NCBI RefSeq assembly: GCF_014639655.1
Contig: NZ_BMGB01000001.1
Location: 124,001 to 188,000, forward strand
DNA length: 64,000 bases
Origin: Conyzicola nivalis
GTDB taxonomy: Bacteria > Actinomycetota > Actinomycetes > Actinomycetales > Microbacteriaceae
Reading direction: 5' to 3'
Both the position numbers and the translations under genes were made by a program. This document shows, one piece after another, positions 28,461 through 37,427 of the stretch. The notes beneath the pieces were generated by a model. The model saw only the letters and a program-made list of their open reading frames with translations. It had not been told where the DNA came from and ran no database searches. The stretch's first letter is position 1. The number at the start of each line of letters is the position of its first letter.

Positions 28461-28489
28461 TTGACTCCGATATTACAGCGCTGTAAATT
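28461..28489 (+). promoter_or_regulatory. Importer operon promoter with embedded LacI operator
   Basis: TTGACT (28461-28466) and TAAATT (28484-28489) are separated by exactly 17 bp. The perfect palindrome TTACAGCGCTGTAA (28473-28486) fills the spacer and enters the -10, so bound repressor would block RNA polymerase. Confidence 0.85.
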
Positions 28490-28597
28490 GGCCGGTGCAA
28501 CGAGGCGAAGGTGGTCGACGTCCGACGTCACTCCCGGTGCGTCAGCACCGGCCCGCCCCAGCACAGCCCAGCACCGTCACTCAAAGGAGAGCAACAC

Positions 28598-29914
28598 ATG
28601 AAGAACCCCACACTGCGCGCAGCCGCCGCGGTTGCGATTCTCGGACTAGGGGTCTCGCTCGCAGCGTGCTCCGGGGGCAGTTCGAACAGCGCGTCAGACA
28701 GCGTTCGCGCCGAAGCCGAATACTCCGGCCCTCAGGTCGACATCACCTTCTGGAACGGCTGGACGGGCGGCGCGGCCCCCGTGCTTGTTCCCCAGCTCGT
28801 CGCCGAATTCAACGAGACCCACCCCGACATCAAGGTCAAGAGCAACGCGATGGAGTGGGCGGACATCACCCAGAAGATGCCCCTCGCGATCAAGGCCGGC
28901 AAGGGTCCGGATGTCGCGGTCGCCCACGGCGACGACGTCGCGACCTACGCCGCCCAGGGCCTGCTGCTCAAGACCGACGACGTCGTCGAGGCGCTCGGCT
29001 ACGACGAGGACGACTTCCCCGAGGGCCTGATGGACGCCGGGCAGTTCGACGACAGCCAGTACGGCGTGCCGTGGAGCGTCACCCCGCTCGGCCTGTACAT
29101 CAACAAGGACGTGCTGGTGAAGGCCGGACTCGATCCCGAGACCGCCCCCACCGACCAGAAGAGCTACCTCGCAGCCCTTGAGGCCCTCAAGGCCGCAGGG
29201 GTGCAGGGCGAATGGGCCGACGGGTATGTGTTCACCGGGACGTTCGAATTCGAGTCGCTGCTCTGGCAGTTCGGTGGAGAACTCTTCAATGAAGATGTCA
29301 CGGAGGCCACCTTCAACTCCGAAGCCGGCGTCAAGGCGCTCACCTGGATGACCGACCTCATCGAGAAGGGCTACAGCCCGGCGAACGTCGCCCAGGACGG
29401 CAACATCAACGCCCTCATCGGCGGCGAGACGGCATTCAACTGGAACGGCGTCTGGCAGACGACGAACGAGGCCCTGCAGTCGGTCGACTGGACGGCGATC
29501 CCCGTTCCCCAGATCGGCACCGAGAAGGCCGTCTGGTCGAGCTCGACGCACTGGATGTTCCCGGCCAACAAGAACCAGGACCCCGACAAGTCGGCCGCCG
29601 CGGCGACGTTCGTCAAGTGGATGAACGACAACTCGGCCGAATGGGCGTCGACCGGCGAACTGCCCGCACAGAACACCGTGCGTGAAGACCCGGCGCTGCT
29701 GACCGACTACCCGGCTCTCGCGCCGTTCCTCGAGCAGCTCGAGTACGCACGTTACGAGACCGTCTCGCCCGGCATCACCAACGCCATGGCCGAGGTCACC
29801 ACCGGCGTCAACGAGGCCATGCTCGGCAAGAAGTCGCCGAAGGAAGCGCTCGACGACGCCGCCGAGAAGGCCACGCAGCTGCTCAAGCAGAACAAGGCAC
29901 AGTACGGTGGCTAA
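28598..29914 (+). CDS. Sugar ABC transporter substrate-binding lipoprotein
   Basis: The 438-residue family 1 solute-binding protein has a signal peptide with lipobox SLAAC (Cys about 26) and a mature domain containing the WNGWTGG and FPANKN patterns of oligosaccharide binders. ATG 28598 follows AAAGGAGAG. It is the first gene of the importer operon, and its end overlaps the next start by eight bases. With GH43 and GH2 partners, arabino- or galacto-oligosaccharides are plausible ligands. Confidence 0.92.
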   Translation: MKNPTLRAAAAVAILGLGVSLAACSGGSSNSASDSVRAEAEYSGPQVDITFWNGWTGGAAPVLVPQLVAEFNETHPDIKVKSNAMEWADITQKMPLAIKAGKGPDVAVAHGDDVATYAAQGLLLKTDDVVEALGYDEDDFPEGLMDAGQFDDSQYGVPWSVTPLGLYINKDVLVKAGLDPETAPTDQKSYLAALEALKAAGVQGEWADGYVFTGTFEFESLLWQFGGELFNEDVTEATFNSEAGVKALTWMTDLIEKGYSPANVAQDGNINALIGGETAFNWNGVWQTTNEALQSVDWTAIPVPQIGTEKAVWSSSTHWMFPANKNQDPDKSAAAATFVKWMNDNSAEWASTGELPAQNTVREDPALLTDYPALAPFLEQLEYARYETVSPGITNAMAEVTTGVNEAMLGKKSPKEALDDAAEKATQLLKQNKAQYGG

Positions 29915-30848
29915 TCCCAGCATCGTCCCGCCGCTCCGCGGGGGCTCCGGCCTCCGCGGGGCGGCGGCCCGCCGCAAGACCCTCACGGCCTACCTGTTCC
30001 TCGCGCCGTTCCTGGTCATCTTCGGGATCTTCGTGCTGTTCCCCGCGGTCTACGGACTGTGGATCAGCCTGCACGTGTGGAACCCGCTGCTCGACGACCA
30101 CCCCTTCGTCGGCCTCCAGAACTTCTTCGACCTGTTCACCCCCGGATCGATCACCTACGGCGACTTCTGGGAGAGCATGCGCGCGACGGGCATCTTCGTC
30201 GTGGCCAGCGTCCCGTTCCTGCTCGCCGTGCCGCTGGCCATCGCGCTCCTGCTGAACCGCCGCATCAAGGGCGGCACCGTCTTCCGCGGCATCTTCTTCG
30301 CCCCGTACGTGCTCGGCGTCGCCGTCGTCAGCGTGCTCTGGCGGTACCTGCTCGACCCGCAGCTCGGTGTGGTGAACGCCGTGCTCGAGCTGCTCGGCCT
30401 GCCCTCGGACATTCCGTGGACCGTCGACGTTCCGTGGGCCTGGATCTCGCTCGTCGGCATCACGGTCTGGTGGACCCTCGGCCTCAACACCGTCATCCTG
30501 CTCGCGGGCCTCAAGGGCATCAACCCCGACCTCTACGAGGCCGCGTCGCTCGACGGCGCGGGGGCGTGGCGCAAGTTCACGAGTGTGACCCTCCCGGGGC
30601 TCCGACCGGTCATGACCTTCGTGGTCACCGTCACCCTGCTCTCCTCGGCCAACATGTTCGGCCAGTCGTTCCTCATCACGCAGGGCGGCCCGGGCACCCA
30701 GACCCGCACCGCGATCATGTACATCGCCGACCAGGGCCTGGTGCAGAACCAGATGGGTGCCGCCACCGCGATGAGCTACGTGCTGTTCGCGATTCTCGCC
30801 GTCGTCAGCGTCATCAACTTCCGCCTGCAGCGGGACAACACGAAATGA
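29907..30848 (+). CDS. Sugar ABC transporter permease (MalF type)
   Basis: The 313-residue inner-membrane subunit has six helices and the EAA loop (YEAASLDGAGAWRKFTSVTLPGL, residues about 210-232) that docks a shared ATPase. Its GTG start lies within the binding-protein end. No ATPase gene is present in the locus, so a genome-wide MsiK-like ATPase is probably used. Confidence 0.92.
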   Translation: MANPSIVPPLRGGSGLRGAAARRKTLTAYLFLAPFLVIFGIFVLFPAVYGLWISLHVWNPLLDDHPFVGLQNFFDLFTPGSITYGDFWESMRATGIFVVASVPFLLAVPLAIALLLNRRIKGGTVFRGIFFAPYVLGVAVVSVLWRYLLDPQLGVVNAVLELLGLPSDIPWTVDVPWAWISLVGITVWWTLGLNTVILLAGLKGINPDLYEAASLDGAGAWRKFTSVTLPGLRPVMTFVVTVTLLSSANMFGQSFLITQGGPGTQTRTAIMYIADQGLVQNQMGAATAMSYVLFAILAVVSVINFRLQRDNTK

Positions 30849-31705
30849 GTACCGTGACCACGACCATGCAACGCGGCACGCGGCGCAAGAACGCGCCCAA
30901 CGTGCTCACCTACGTGGCTCTCTTCCTGATCTCGTTCATCATCGTCGTCCCGCTGCTGTGGATGCTGCTGACGTCGTTCAAGACCGACTTCGACGCGATC
31001 AACTCGCCGGCGTCACCGCTGCCCGACCCCTTCACCAGCGAGGCCTACGTCACGCTCGCGACCGGCAACCTGCCGATCCTGCAGTGGTTCTTGAACAGCG
31101 TCATCGCCGCCACGGCGCAGACGGTGATCATCCTGGTGACCGCGTCGGCGGCCGCGTACGCGCTCGCCCGGCTGGAGTTCCACGGCAAGAAGATCGTCTT
31201 CGGGTTGATCATCGCCACGTTGCTCGTGCCCGGCGTCATCTTCCTCATCCCGAACTACCTCATCGTCGACAGCTTCGGCTGGCTCGACACCCTCTGGGCG
31301 ATCATCGTGCCCGGTTCGGCGGGCGCGTTCGGCGTCTTCTTCCTGAGGCAGTTCTTCATCGGTCTCCCCGGCGAGATCGAGGAGGCGGCCCGCGTCGACG
31401 GCGCCGGCGACTTCCGCATCTTCTGGCAGATCATCCTGCCGCTGTCCCGACCGGCGCTCGCAACGCTCGCGGTGCTCAGCTTCCTCACCAACTGGAACGA
31501 CTTCATCTGGCCGATCTACGTGCTGCTCAGCCCCGAGAGTCTCACCCTCCAGCCCGGCCTGTCGGTGCTGCAGGGCACCTACTCGACGCACTTCGGCATC
31601 GTGATGGCGGGAGCGGTGATCGCCTCGGTCCCCGTTCTGATCCTGTTCACGCTCGCGCAGAAGCAGATCGTCGAGAGTGTGGCGTCGTCGGGAGTCAAGG
31701 GTTGA
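30845..31705 (+). CDS. Sugar ABC transporter permease (MalG type)
   Basis: The 286-residue second permease subunit has the EAA motif EEAARVDGAGDFRIFWQIILPL (about residues 180-200). The ATG overlaps the preceding stop (ATGA). It pairs with the MalF-like subunit and is coupled by TGATG to the following glycosidase gene. Confidence 0.93.
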   Translation: MSTVTTTMQRGTRRKNAPNVLTYVALFLISFIIVVPLLWMLLTSFKTDFDAINSPASPLPDPFTSEAYVTLATGNLPILQWFLNSVIAATAQTVIILVTASAAAYALARLEFHGKKIVFGLIIATLLVPGVIFLIPNYLIVDSFGWLDTLWAIIVPGSAGAFGVFFLRQFFIGLPGEIEEAARVDGAGDFRIFWQIILPLSRPALATLAVLSFLTNWNDFIWPIYVLLSPESLTLQPGLSVLQGTYSTHFGIVMAGAVIASVPVLILFTLAQKQIVESVASSGVKG

Positions 31706-32676
31706 TGCGCCGGTCGGTCGTCGCGCTGGTCGCGGTCGCCGTGGCGCTCGCGGGCTGTTCGAGCGGGGGATCGGGTGCGGATGACGCGGAGGTGCAAGTG
31801 GACACGGACGACTTCGCCATCGACCAGGATTTCCCGGACCCCGATGTACTGGCCACCGGCGACCGCTACTACGCGTTCGCGACGAACGGGGCGGGCTTCA
31901 ACGTGCAGGCGGCGGTGTCGACGGATCTCGAGAGCTGGGAGACCCTGGCCGTTGACGTTCTTCCCGAGCTGCCGGACTGGGCGTCCCCGGGCAAGACCTG
32001 GGCGCCCGAGGTCACCGAGGTCGCGCCCGGCGACTTCGTGATGTACTTCACCGCGGCGAACAAGAGCCCCGCCCTCCAGTGCATCGGGGTCGCGACCGCG
32101 ACGAACCCGGAAGGCCCGTTCACCCCGGTCGGCACCGGTCCGATCGTCTGCCCGCCCGACGAGGGAGGCGCGATCGATGCGGCCACCTTCGTCGACGACG
32201 ACGGCACGCGCTACCTGCTCTGGAAGAACGACGGCAACTGCTGCGGCCTCGACACCTGGTTGCAGATCGCTCCGCTTTCGGCCGACGGCACGGCGATCGT
32301 GGGGGAGACGACGAAGCTGCTCATGCAGGACCAGGACTGGGAGGGCAACCTCATCGAGGCGCCCACCCTCGTCAAACGCGACGGCGTCTACACGCTGCTG
32401 TACTCCGCGAACGACTACGGCGGCGACGCGTACGCGACCGGCTACGCGACAGCGCCATCCGCCCTCGGGCCCTTCACGAAGGCCGACGGCCCGCTGCTCA
32501 CGACGGAGATCAGCGCCGGGCGCTATCTCGGACCGGGCGGTCAAGACGTCGTGACGGCCCCGGATGGTACGGACGTGCTCGTATTCCCCTCGTGGGACTC
32601 GCTGTTCATCCAGCGCGGCGTGAACGTTGTTCCGCTCGAGTGGGACGAGGGGAAGCCGACGGTGGTGCTACCGTAG
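31705..32676 (+). CDS. Lipoprotein glycoside hydrolase family 43
   Basis: The 323-residue exported enzyme has lipobox ALAGC (Cys about 17) and is therefore tethered outside the membrane. Five-bladed propeller GH43 features are the base Asp in DFPDPDV, Asp in GGAIDAATF and the acid Glu in LIEAPTLV. GH43 members are arabinofuranosidases, arabinanases or xylosidases; exact specificity is not visible. As last gene of the importer operon it would trim polymers at the surface before uptake. Confidence 0.87.
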   Translation: MRRSVVALVAVAVALAGCSSGGSGADDAEVQVDTDDFAIDQDFPDPDVLATGDRYYAFATNGAGFNVQAAVSTDLESWETLAVDVLPELPDWASPGKTWAPEVTEVAPGDFVMYFTAANKSPALQCIGVATATNPEGPFTPVGTGPIVCPPDEGGAIDAATFVDDDGTRYLLWKNDGNCCGLDTWLQIAPLSADGTAIVGETTKLLMQDQDWEGNLIEAPTLVKRDGVYTLLYSANDYGGDAYATGYATAPSALGPFTKADGPLLTTEISAGRYLGPGGQDVVTAPDGTDVLVFPSWDSLFIQRGVNVVPLEWDEGKPTVVLP

Positions 32677-32692
32677 GTCGGCTTCCGGCCCG

Positions 32693-32971
32693 CTAGAGGA
32701 CCGTCTCGTAGTTGTGGGTTTCGTACGGGCGGAACGGCTCTTCCAGATCGCCCGTGTCACGCTCGTCGTGCTCGACTTCTTCCGAGCGGAAGATCAGCGG
32801 GACGCCCGGCGATACCGCAACGGACACCTCGACGTTCCCGTACACGACGAAATCCACGAGGCCGCCGCCGGCACGCAGTGCAGCGACGACTTCCTCTTTC
32901 GTGTCGCGCACGTCAGTGCCTTGGGCGAGGTGGAACGTCCTCCCGGCTACTTCGACATAAGTCCTCTTCAT
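32693..32971 (-). CDS. Small protein, unknown function
   Basis: The 92-residue acidic protein begins MKRTYVEVAGRTFHLAQGTDV and looks beta-rich. ATG 32971 follows GGAAGGA. It has no membrane segment. It resembles the short binding-type proteins often seen singly in actinobacteria, but I cannot name a family. It converges on the GH43 gene. Confidence 0.6.
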   Translation of the reverse strand: MKRTYVEVAGRTFHLAQGTDVRDTKEEVVAALRAGGGLVDFVVYGNVEVSVAVSPGVPLIFRSEEVEHDERDTGDLEEPFRPYETHNYETVL

Positions 32972-33117
32972 GGTCGATCCTTCCGGGGCTCTCTTTGAGA
33001 CTATGCCTCCCGCCGCAATAAGGCGAACTAATCGAGGGAGTCTCGGCAGCATAAACTGGGGTGTCTATCGTGTTCGAACCCGTGCGGGGCAGACCGAACT
33101 CTGGCGGAAGGCTCACT

Positions 33118-33456
33118 GTGGGAACTCTTTATTACGGCGATGCGCGCTATCCGATCCGCATCGAGGATCGGGCGCTGGCCCACCTGAAAATCGTGATTCT
33201 GACGAAATTGAGACGCAACGAGAGCTTCGCGTTGTCGTGGGAAAAAAAGCCCGCCGACGGCAGCGGTCGTGGGACGGTCTGGATACATCCGGCCCTGTCG
33301 TTTCACTTCGAGTTCTCGGGTAGCAAAGAACCCGAAATCAACATGGCGTGGCTCGAGAAAATGAGCGAATCCGCGAACCGCACCCTCGGCCTGCGCATCG
33401 ATGACGAACCCCGCGAAGGCGAGGCAGACCCGGCCGCCGCGCGAGCGGGCGTTTGA
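33118..33456 (+). CDS. DUF7882-type small protein (copy 1)
   Basis: This 112-residue protein has the pattern MGTLYYGDARYPIRIEDRAL...HLKIVILTKLRRNESF..SW...GTVWIHPAL. Databases often label such Microbacteriaceae proteins DUF7882 or, wrongly, DNA ligase. GTG 33118 follows GGCGGAAGG. The same leader and start occur before its paralogue at 41042, which fixes the start. Function is unknown; no catalytic motif is visible. Confidence 0.78.
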   Translation: MGTLYYGDARYPIRIEDRALAHLKIVILTKLRRNESFALSWEKKPADGSGRGTVWIHPALSFHFEFSGSKEPEINMAWLEKMSESANRTLGLRIDDEPREGEADPAAARAGV

Positions 33457-33493
33457 GCGAATCGTCACCGGCGCTATCGACGCGTAGGTACTG

Positions 33494-33575
33494 TGCGGGA
33501 GAAGGGACTTGAACCCTCACGCCTTTCGGCACAGGTACCTAAAACCTGCGTGTATACCAATTTCACCACTCCCGC
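33494..33575 (-). tRNA. tRNA-Leu (anticodon TAG)
   Basis: The 82-nt tRNA folds with acceptor GCGGGAG/CTCCCGC, anticodon stem CAGGT/ACCTG around loop TTTAGGT (anticodon TAG), a class II variable arm and T-arm GAGGGTTCAAGTCCCTT. Discriminator is A; CCA is not encoded. Confidence 0.92.
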
Positions 33576-33730
33576 GAGCGCTCACAAGTGTAATCGAGAG
33601 GTCGCGGGCGCCCCGTTCACACTATTCGCGAACGACTGTCAGGATTTTCTGAAAAAATACTAGACGCCGAGCCCATCTCATGATTGTCTCAATGTGAAGA
33701 GTTTTTCTCTCATGGGGGAGGGGGTTCACA

Positions 33731-34711
33731 ATGGACGTGTCTCGTTCGCTTCACGCAGCGCGCCTCGTCGCGCTGGCCGCCCTCGCCGCCGTCCTCTGGT
33801 TCATCCTGAGCTTCTTCTCCGAATCGCACTCGGCATCGGCAAACGCTCCGTCGCCGCTCGATCCAGTCGGGTCTCTCGTCGGTTCGGTCACCGAACCGCT
33901 CGCCCCTGTCGTCGTGCCCGTTGTCGCCGCGCCCGCTCAGGTCGTCGCCCCGGTGGTCCAAGCGGCCGCACCGGTCGCGGCCCCTGTGGTCGCCGCGGTT
34001 GTACCCACGGCGGCTCCGGTCGCAGCCGTAGCGGCCCCGGTCACGAACGTCGTGTCGACCGTGACGACGCCCGTTGCCGCGGCGGTCGCGCCCGTCGTGC
34101 AGCCCCTCGCTCCGGTGGTCTCGTCGGCCGTTGAACCGCTCGCACCGGCACTGACCGACGTCGTGACTCCGCTGGCTCCCGTGATCTCGCCAATTCTCGA
34201 CCCGCTCGCTCCCGTCGTCTCGCCGGTGCTGAACCCGCTCGCGCCGGTCGTTGGTACGTTTTCGCCCGTGGTCCCGCTCGCGTCGGGGGTTCTTCCATCC
34301 CTCGACTCATTCGTCGGCTCCCTCGAGGTCGCGCCCGTGCACGACGCGGTCGACGCTGTGCTCGCAGACGTCGCGTCTGCGGTCGGACTCACCGTTTCGG
34401 CGCGCGAGTCGGATTCCGCGGCTCGCGTGACCTCGGCGGGTGTCACCCCGCAATCTTCGCTGAGCGTAAAGCTCGCGACATCCGCGCACCTCGACTCGGC
34501 ACCGGGTATGCCGCGCGAGGCGCCGCTGCCCGCTGCACCGACGGCGCTTTCGGGTAGCGCTGCTTCGAGTGCAGCGGGCCCTTTCCCTGTAGGCGCCGAT
34601 CTCGTGCGCGGCTTCGATCTCTCCCGGGCTACCTGGGCGGCTGTCTCGACGGCTTCCGACGACGAACTGCCGTCGTCGCCCACGTTCCCCTCTGACGAGA
34701 CTCCTGACTGA
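33731..34711 (+). CDS. Secreted Val/Ala/Pro-rich low-complexity protein
   Basis: The 326-residue exported protein has an N-terminal hydrophobic segment (about 9-30) ending SASANA. Residues 40-190 are repeats of V/A/P with periodic PLAPV and PVVAP units, and the tail is Ser/Ala-rich. The ATG follows a GGGGGAGGGGG purine run. It has no enzymatic motif and no sorting signal. Its partner downstream is a chaplin-like wall protein, so a surface or aerial-film role is a reasonable guess only. Confidence 0.7.
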   Translation: MDVSRSLHAARLVALAALAAVLWFILSFFSESHSASANAPSPLDPVGSLVGSVTEPLAPVVVPVVAAPAQVVAPVVQAAAPVAAPVVAAVVPTAAPVAAVAAPVTNVVSTVTTPVAAAVAPVVQPLAPVVSSAVEPLAPALTDVVTPLAPVISPILDPLAPVVSPVLNPLAPVVGTFSPVVPLASGVLPSLDSFVGSLEVAPVHDAVDAVLADVASAVGLTVSARESDSAARVTSAGVTPQSSLSVKLATSAHLDSAPGMPREAPLPAAPTALSGSAASSAAGPFPVGADLVRGFDLSRATWAAVSTASDDELPSSPTFPSDETPD

Positions 34712-34800
34712 GTGGGGCGTCCCTGCCATCTGACGCAGGCACGACCGCAGCTTCCGCGAGAGGAAGCATCACATCATTCAATCAACAAGGAGTAATAACC

Positions 34801-36216
34801 ATGTCTACGTACGTTTCTCGGGGGCTCGCCCTCGTGCTATTCACCGGGGGGCTTACGCTCCTCGGGGCAGGGGTCGCCAACGCTGCCGACACCACCGGAG
34901 ACGACGGGCTGCTCTCGGGCACCCAGGTCGTCGCGCCCATCGACGCTCCGATCGACGTGACCGGTAACGCGGTCAGCGTTCTCGGTGACTCGCTGTCGGG
35001 CGCTGCCGTCACGCCGTCGCCGGCCGCGATTCCGGCGGCACCTGCACCTGCACCGGCTCCGGCTCCGGCTCCGGCTACAACCTCCGGAACCGACTCCGCT
35101 CTGGGCGGCACTCAGGCCGTCGTGGAGGCCGCCGCGCCGGTGGCCGTGCAGGGCAACGCGATCAGCGTCGTCGGCGATTCGTCGGCCACTCCGGCACCGG
35201 TTGCTGCTGCTCCGGTCGCCGGACCGGCCGCGCCGGCGTCGGCTCCGACCACGTCGGGCAACGACAGCGTCGCGGGTGGTACTCAGGTGGTGCCCGACGT
35301 CGCGGTCCCGGTGACGGTCGGTGGCAACGCGATCAGCGTGCTGGGCGACGCGTCGTCGGAGAATGCTTCGGTGCCGACCGCGGCGGCGGCTCCCGCTGAA
35401 ACGACCGACGGCGCCTCTACCTCGGGTAGCGACAGCGTCGCCGGAGGCACGCAGCTGGCGCCCGACCTGGTCGCTCCGGTAACGGTCGGGGGAAACGCGA
35501 TCAGCGTGCTGGGCGACTCGTCGTCGGAGGGCGCTTCCGCGCCGACCGCTGCCGTTCCTAGCCGCACGACCGGCTCGACTGACGGTGCGACCACCTCGGG
35601 CAGCGACGGCATCGCCGGTGGCATGCAGGTCGCGTCGGTCGTCGAACTTCCCGTCTTCGTCGGTGGTAACGCGATCAGCATTCTGGGGGATGCTGCGTCC
35701 ACCGGTTCATCCACGTCGATCCAACAAGAGGGTACGAGCGACGACGTGACGACCACGGGGGACGATGGAGTGCTGGGCGGAACGCAGATCCTTGCGTCGA
35801 TCTCGCTGCCGATCACCGTCGGGGACAACGCCATCAGCGTTCTCGGTGACACCGAGACCGGCGCTGGTTCGACGACCGGCGTCGGCACCCCCGCGGTGCC
35901 GACAGTCCCGGCCGGACCGACCACGCCGACGGCACCGGTCACGAGTCCGCTGACGACCGACGCCGATACGAGCAACGGAGTGACCGGCGCGGCCACCACC
36001 GGCGTGACCCTCACAAACGGGCTGGGCACCGGGACGGGCCTCGGTTTCACCCTCGGTTCGACCGGTACTTTCGGATCGGCCGGTACCGCGACCGCGGCAC
36101 TCTCGACCGTCGCTCTCGCGTCGACCGGTGTGGAGATCGCGCCGCTGCTCGGCGCGATCGGGTTCCTGTTAATCATCGGTTTCGGACTGCTGCTCGCCAA
36201 CCGCCGCCGCGCATAA
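34801..36216 (+). CDS. Chaplin-like six-repeat surface protein with LAxTG sorting signal
   Basis: The 471-residue protein has a signal peptide (cleavage near Ala28). Six copies of a 36-residue unit with the core GNAISVLGDS start near residues 31, 94, 151, 207, 265 and 318, joined by Pro/Ala/Ser linkers. The unit form (D..GGTQV..PV.V.GNA.SV.GD) resembles the chaplin domain of Streptomyces, including the GN-V-V-G core, but has no Cys pair. The end carries LASTG (439-443), a hydrophobic helix and RRR, a sortase E-type LAxTG signal. Long chaplins are anchored in just this way. ATG follows AAGGAG. Confidence 0.82.
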   Translation: MSTYVSRGLALVLFTGGLTLLGAGVANAADTTGDDGLLSGTQVVAPIDAPIDVTGNAVSVLGDSLSGAAVTPSPAAIPAAPAPAPAPAPAPATTSGTDSALGGTQAVVEAAAPVAVQGNAISVVGDSSATPAPVAAAPVAGPAAPASAPTTSGNDSVAGGTQVVPDVAVPVTVGGNAISVLGDASSENASVPTAAAAPAETTDGASTSGSDSVAGGTQLAPDLVAPVTVGGNAISVLGDSSSEGASAPTAAVPSRTTGSTDGATTSGSDGIAGGMQVASVVELPVFVGGNAISILGDAASTGSSTSIQQEGTSDDVTTTGDDGVLGGTQILASISLPITVGDNAISVLGDTETGAGSTTGVGTPAVPTVPAGPTTPTAPVTSPLTTDADTSNGVTGAATTGVTLTNGLGTGTGLGFTLGSTGTFGSAGTATAALSTVALASTGVEIAPLLGAIGFLLIIGFGLLLANRRRA

Positions 36217-36227
36217 CAGAGACGCTT

Positions 36228-36258
36228 GCCGGGCAGCCTCGTTCAGGGGCTGCCCGGC
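36228..36258 (+). terminator. Terminator of the chaplin-like gene
   Basis: The 11-bp perfect stem GCCGGGCAGCC / GGCTGCCCGGC with a nine-base loop lies 12 bp after the stop. Confidence 0.8.
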
Positions 36259-36296
36259 TTCGTCGCGCCCGCGGCATCCGGAGTAGCGTCTATGGG

Positions 36297-36893
36297 GTGA
36301 GGTTTCTGTGGCGGCGGCGGCGAGGCGTGGATCTCGGCACGTACACGCACCCGCCGGTGGCTCCGCTCGCGCCCATCGAACAGGTCGTCGAGGAGGGCGT
36401 GATGATCTCCGCCTCCGCCGTGCGCATGGCGCTCAAGAACCAGTTGATCGTCGCCGCCCTCCGCGAACACCACGCCTACGATCCGGAGGCGATCGCCGGT
36501 GCGGCGCGCGAACAGCTGGCGTCGGTGGCTGCCGAGAGCGCCGCCACGGCCGAACGGCTCGACGAGGTGCGGACCGAACGCGGCTACGTGCGTGCCGACG
36601 CCGGCGAGGGTGACGAGAACAGCGCACTGCGCGACGAGGAGTACCGCCGCCGCCCGACCGTGCACCGCATGCTTGCGGAGGCGCTGCTCGAGATGGCAGA
36701 CGACCCTGCCGCGATCGACGAGCTGGTCGACGCCGCCCGCACCGACGCGGCGCAGGAGATCGGGCGCGAGGTAGTCGGCGGACTCCGTGCGCGCGACTTC
36801 GCCGCCGACCCCGACTACGAGGCGTCGAAGCAGCAGCGGCTGCTGGGCCTCATCAGCGTCGACCTGGCGAAGTTGGCCGTCCCGGAGCAGTAG
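36297..36893 (+). CDS. Hypothetical acidic helical protein
   Basis: The 198-residue protein has a basic N-terminus (MRFLWRRRRG) and then long amphipathic helices rich in Ala, Glu and Asp. No signal peptide, membrane span or known motif is present. GTG 36297 lies eight bases after TAGCGT (36284-36289), suggesting a leaderless start. It precedes the truncated cpaF gene on the same strand but has its own promoter. Confidence 0.6.
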   Translation: MRFLWRRRRGVDLGTYTHPPVAPLAPIEQVVEEGVMISASAVRMALKNQLIVAALREHHAYDPEAIAGAAREQLASVAAESAATAERLDEVRTERGYVRADAGEGDENSALRDEEYRRRPTVHRMLAEALLEMADDPAAIDELVDAARTDAAQEIGREVVGGLRARDFAADPDYEASKQQRLLGLISVDLAKLAVPEQ

Positions 36894-36956
36894 GCCCGCT
36901 CGCCCACCCTGTGGAAAACTCCCGCGGCCAGCGTGGCATCCGAACACAATGTCTGC

Positions 36957-37427
36957 ATGTCGCACGCCGAGTCGATCATCACCGACCAGGTGCGCGAGCG
37001 CGTGCGGCGCGACGGCGTCGACCTGCGCACCGACCGGGAGCTCGCCGGCCGCTACGTCAGCGACGCCGTACGGCGCTACAGCGAGCGGGCTCTCGGTGGG
37101 TCGGTGCCGCTGCTGGCCGACGAGGCGATCACCACGCGGCAGATCGTCGCGACCCTCACCGGCTTCGGCGCGCTGCAGCCGTTCTTCGACGACCCGGAGA
37201 TCGAGGAGATCTGGATCAACGGCCCCAACCGCGTGTTCGTCGCGCGCGACGGAGTGCCCGAACTCACCACCGTCGAGCTGACCGACGGCGAGGTGCGCGA
37301 CCTCGTCGAACGGATGCTGCAATCATCCGGCCGTCGCGTCGACCTGTCGTCCCCCTTCGTCGACGCCTCGCTCCCCGACGGCTCACGGCTGCACGTCGTG
37401 ATTCCGGATGCTGGCACTCACGAATAA
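36957..37427 (+). pseudogene. Truncated CpaF/TadA secretion ATPase (N-terminal part only)
   Basis: The open frame matches the N-terminal domain of the Flp-pilus/type II secretion ATPase (GFGALQPFFDDPEIEEIWINGPNRV, in two blocks at about residues 60-85, then SSPFVDASLPDGSRLHVVIPD). Homology stops abruptly after HVVIPD, near 37410, and the frame ends five codons later. The Walker A, Asp box and Walker B ATPase half is absent and no tad genes follow. CACAAT ends seven bases before ATG 36957, giving a leaderless start. It is almost certainly non-functional. Confidence 0.85.

Noticed and set aside
25390-28464. Very long open frame (about 1024 codons) on the plus strand
   Set aside because: It is antisense to the GH2 and LacI genes, whose domain motifs are clear. 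The frame is an effect of high GC at third positions.
33494-33575. tRNA-Leu as an integration site for the island
   Set aside because: I found no repeat of its 3' end elsewhere in the window, no integrase, and the island edge is 4 kb away at the broken cpaF gene.
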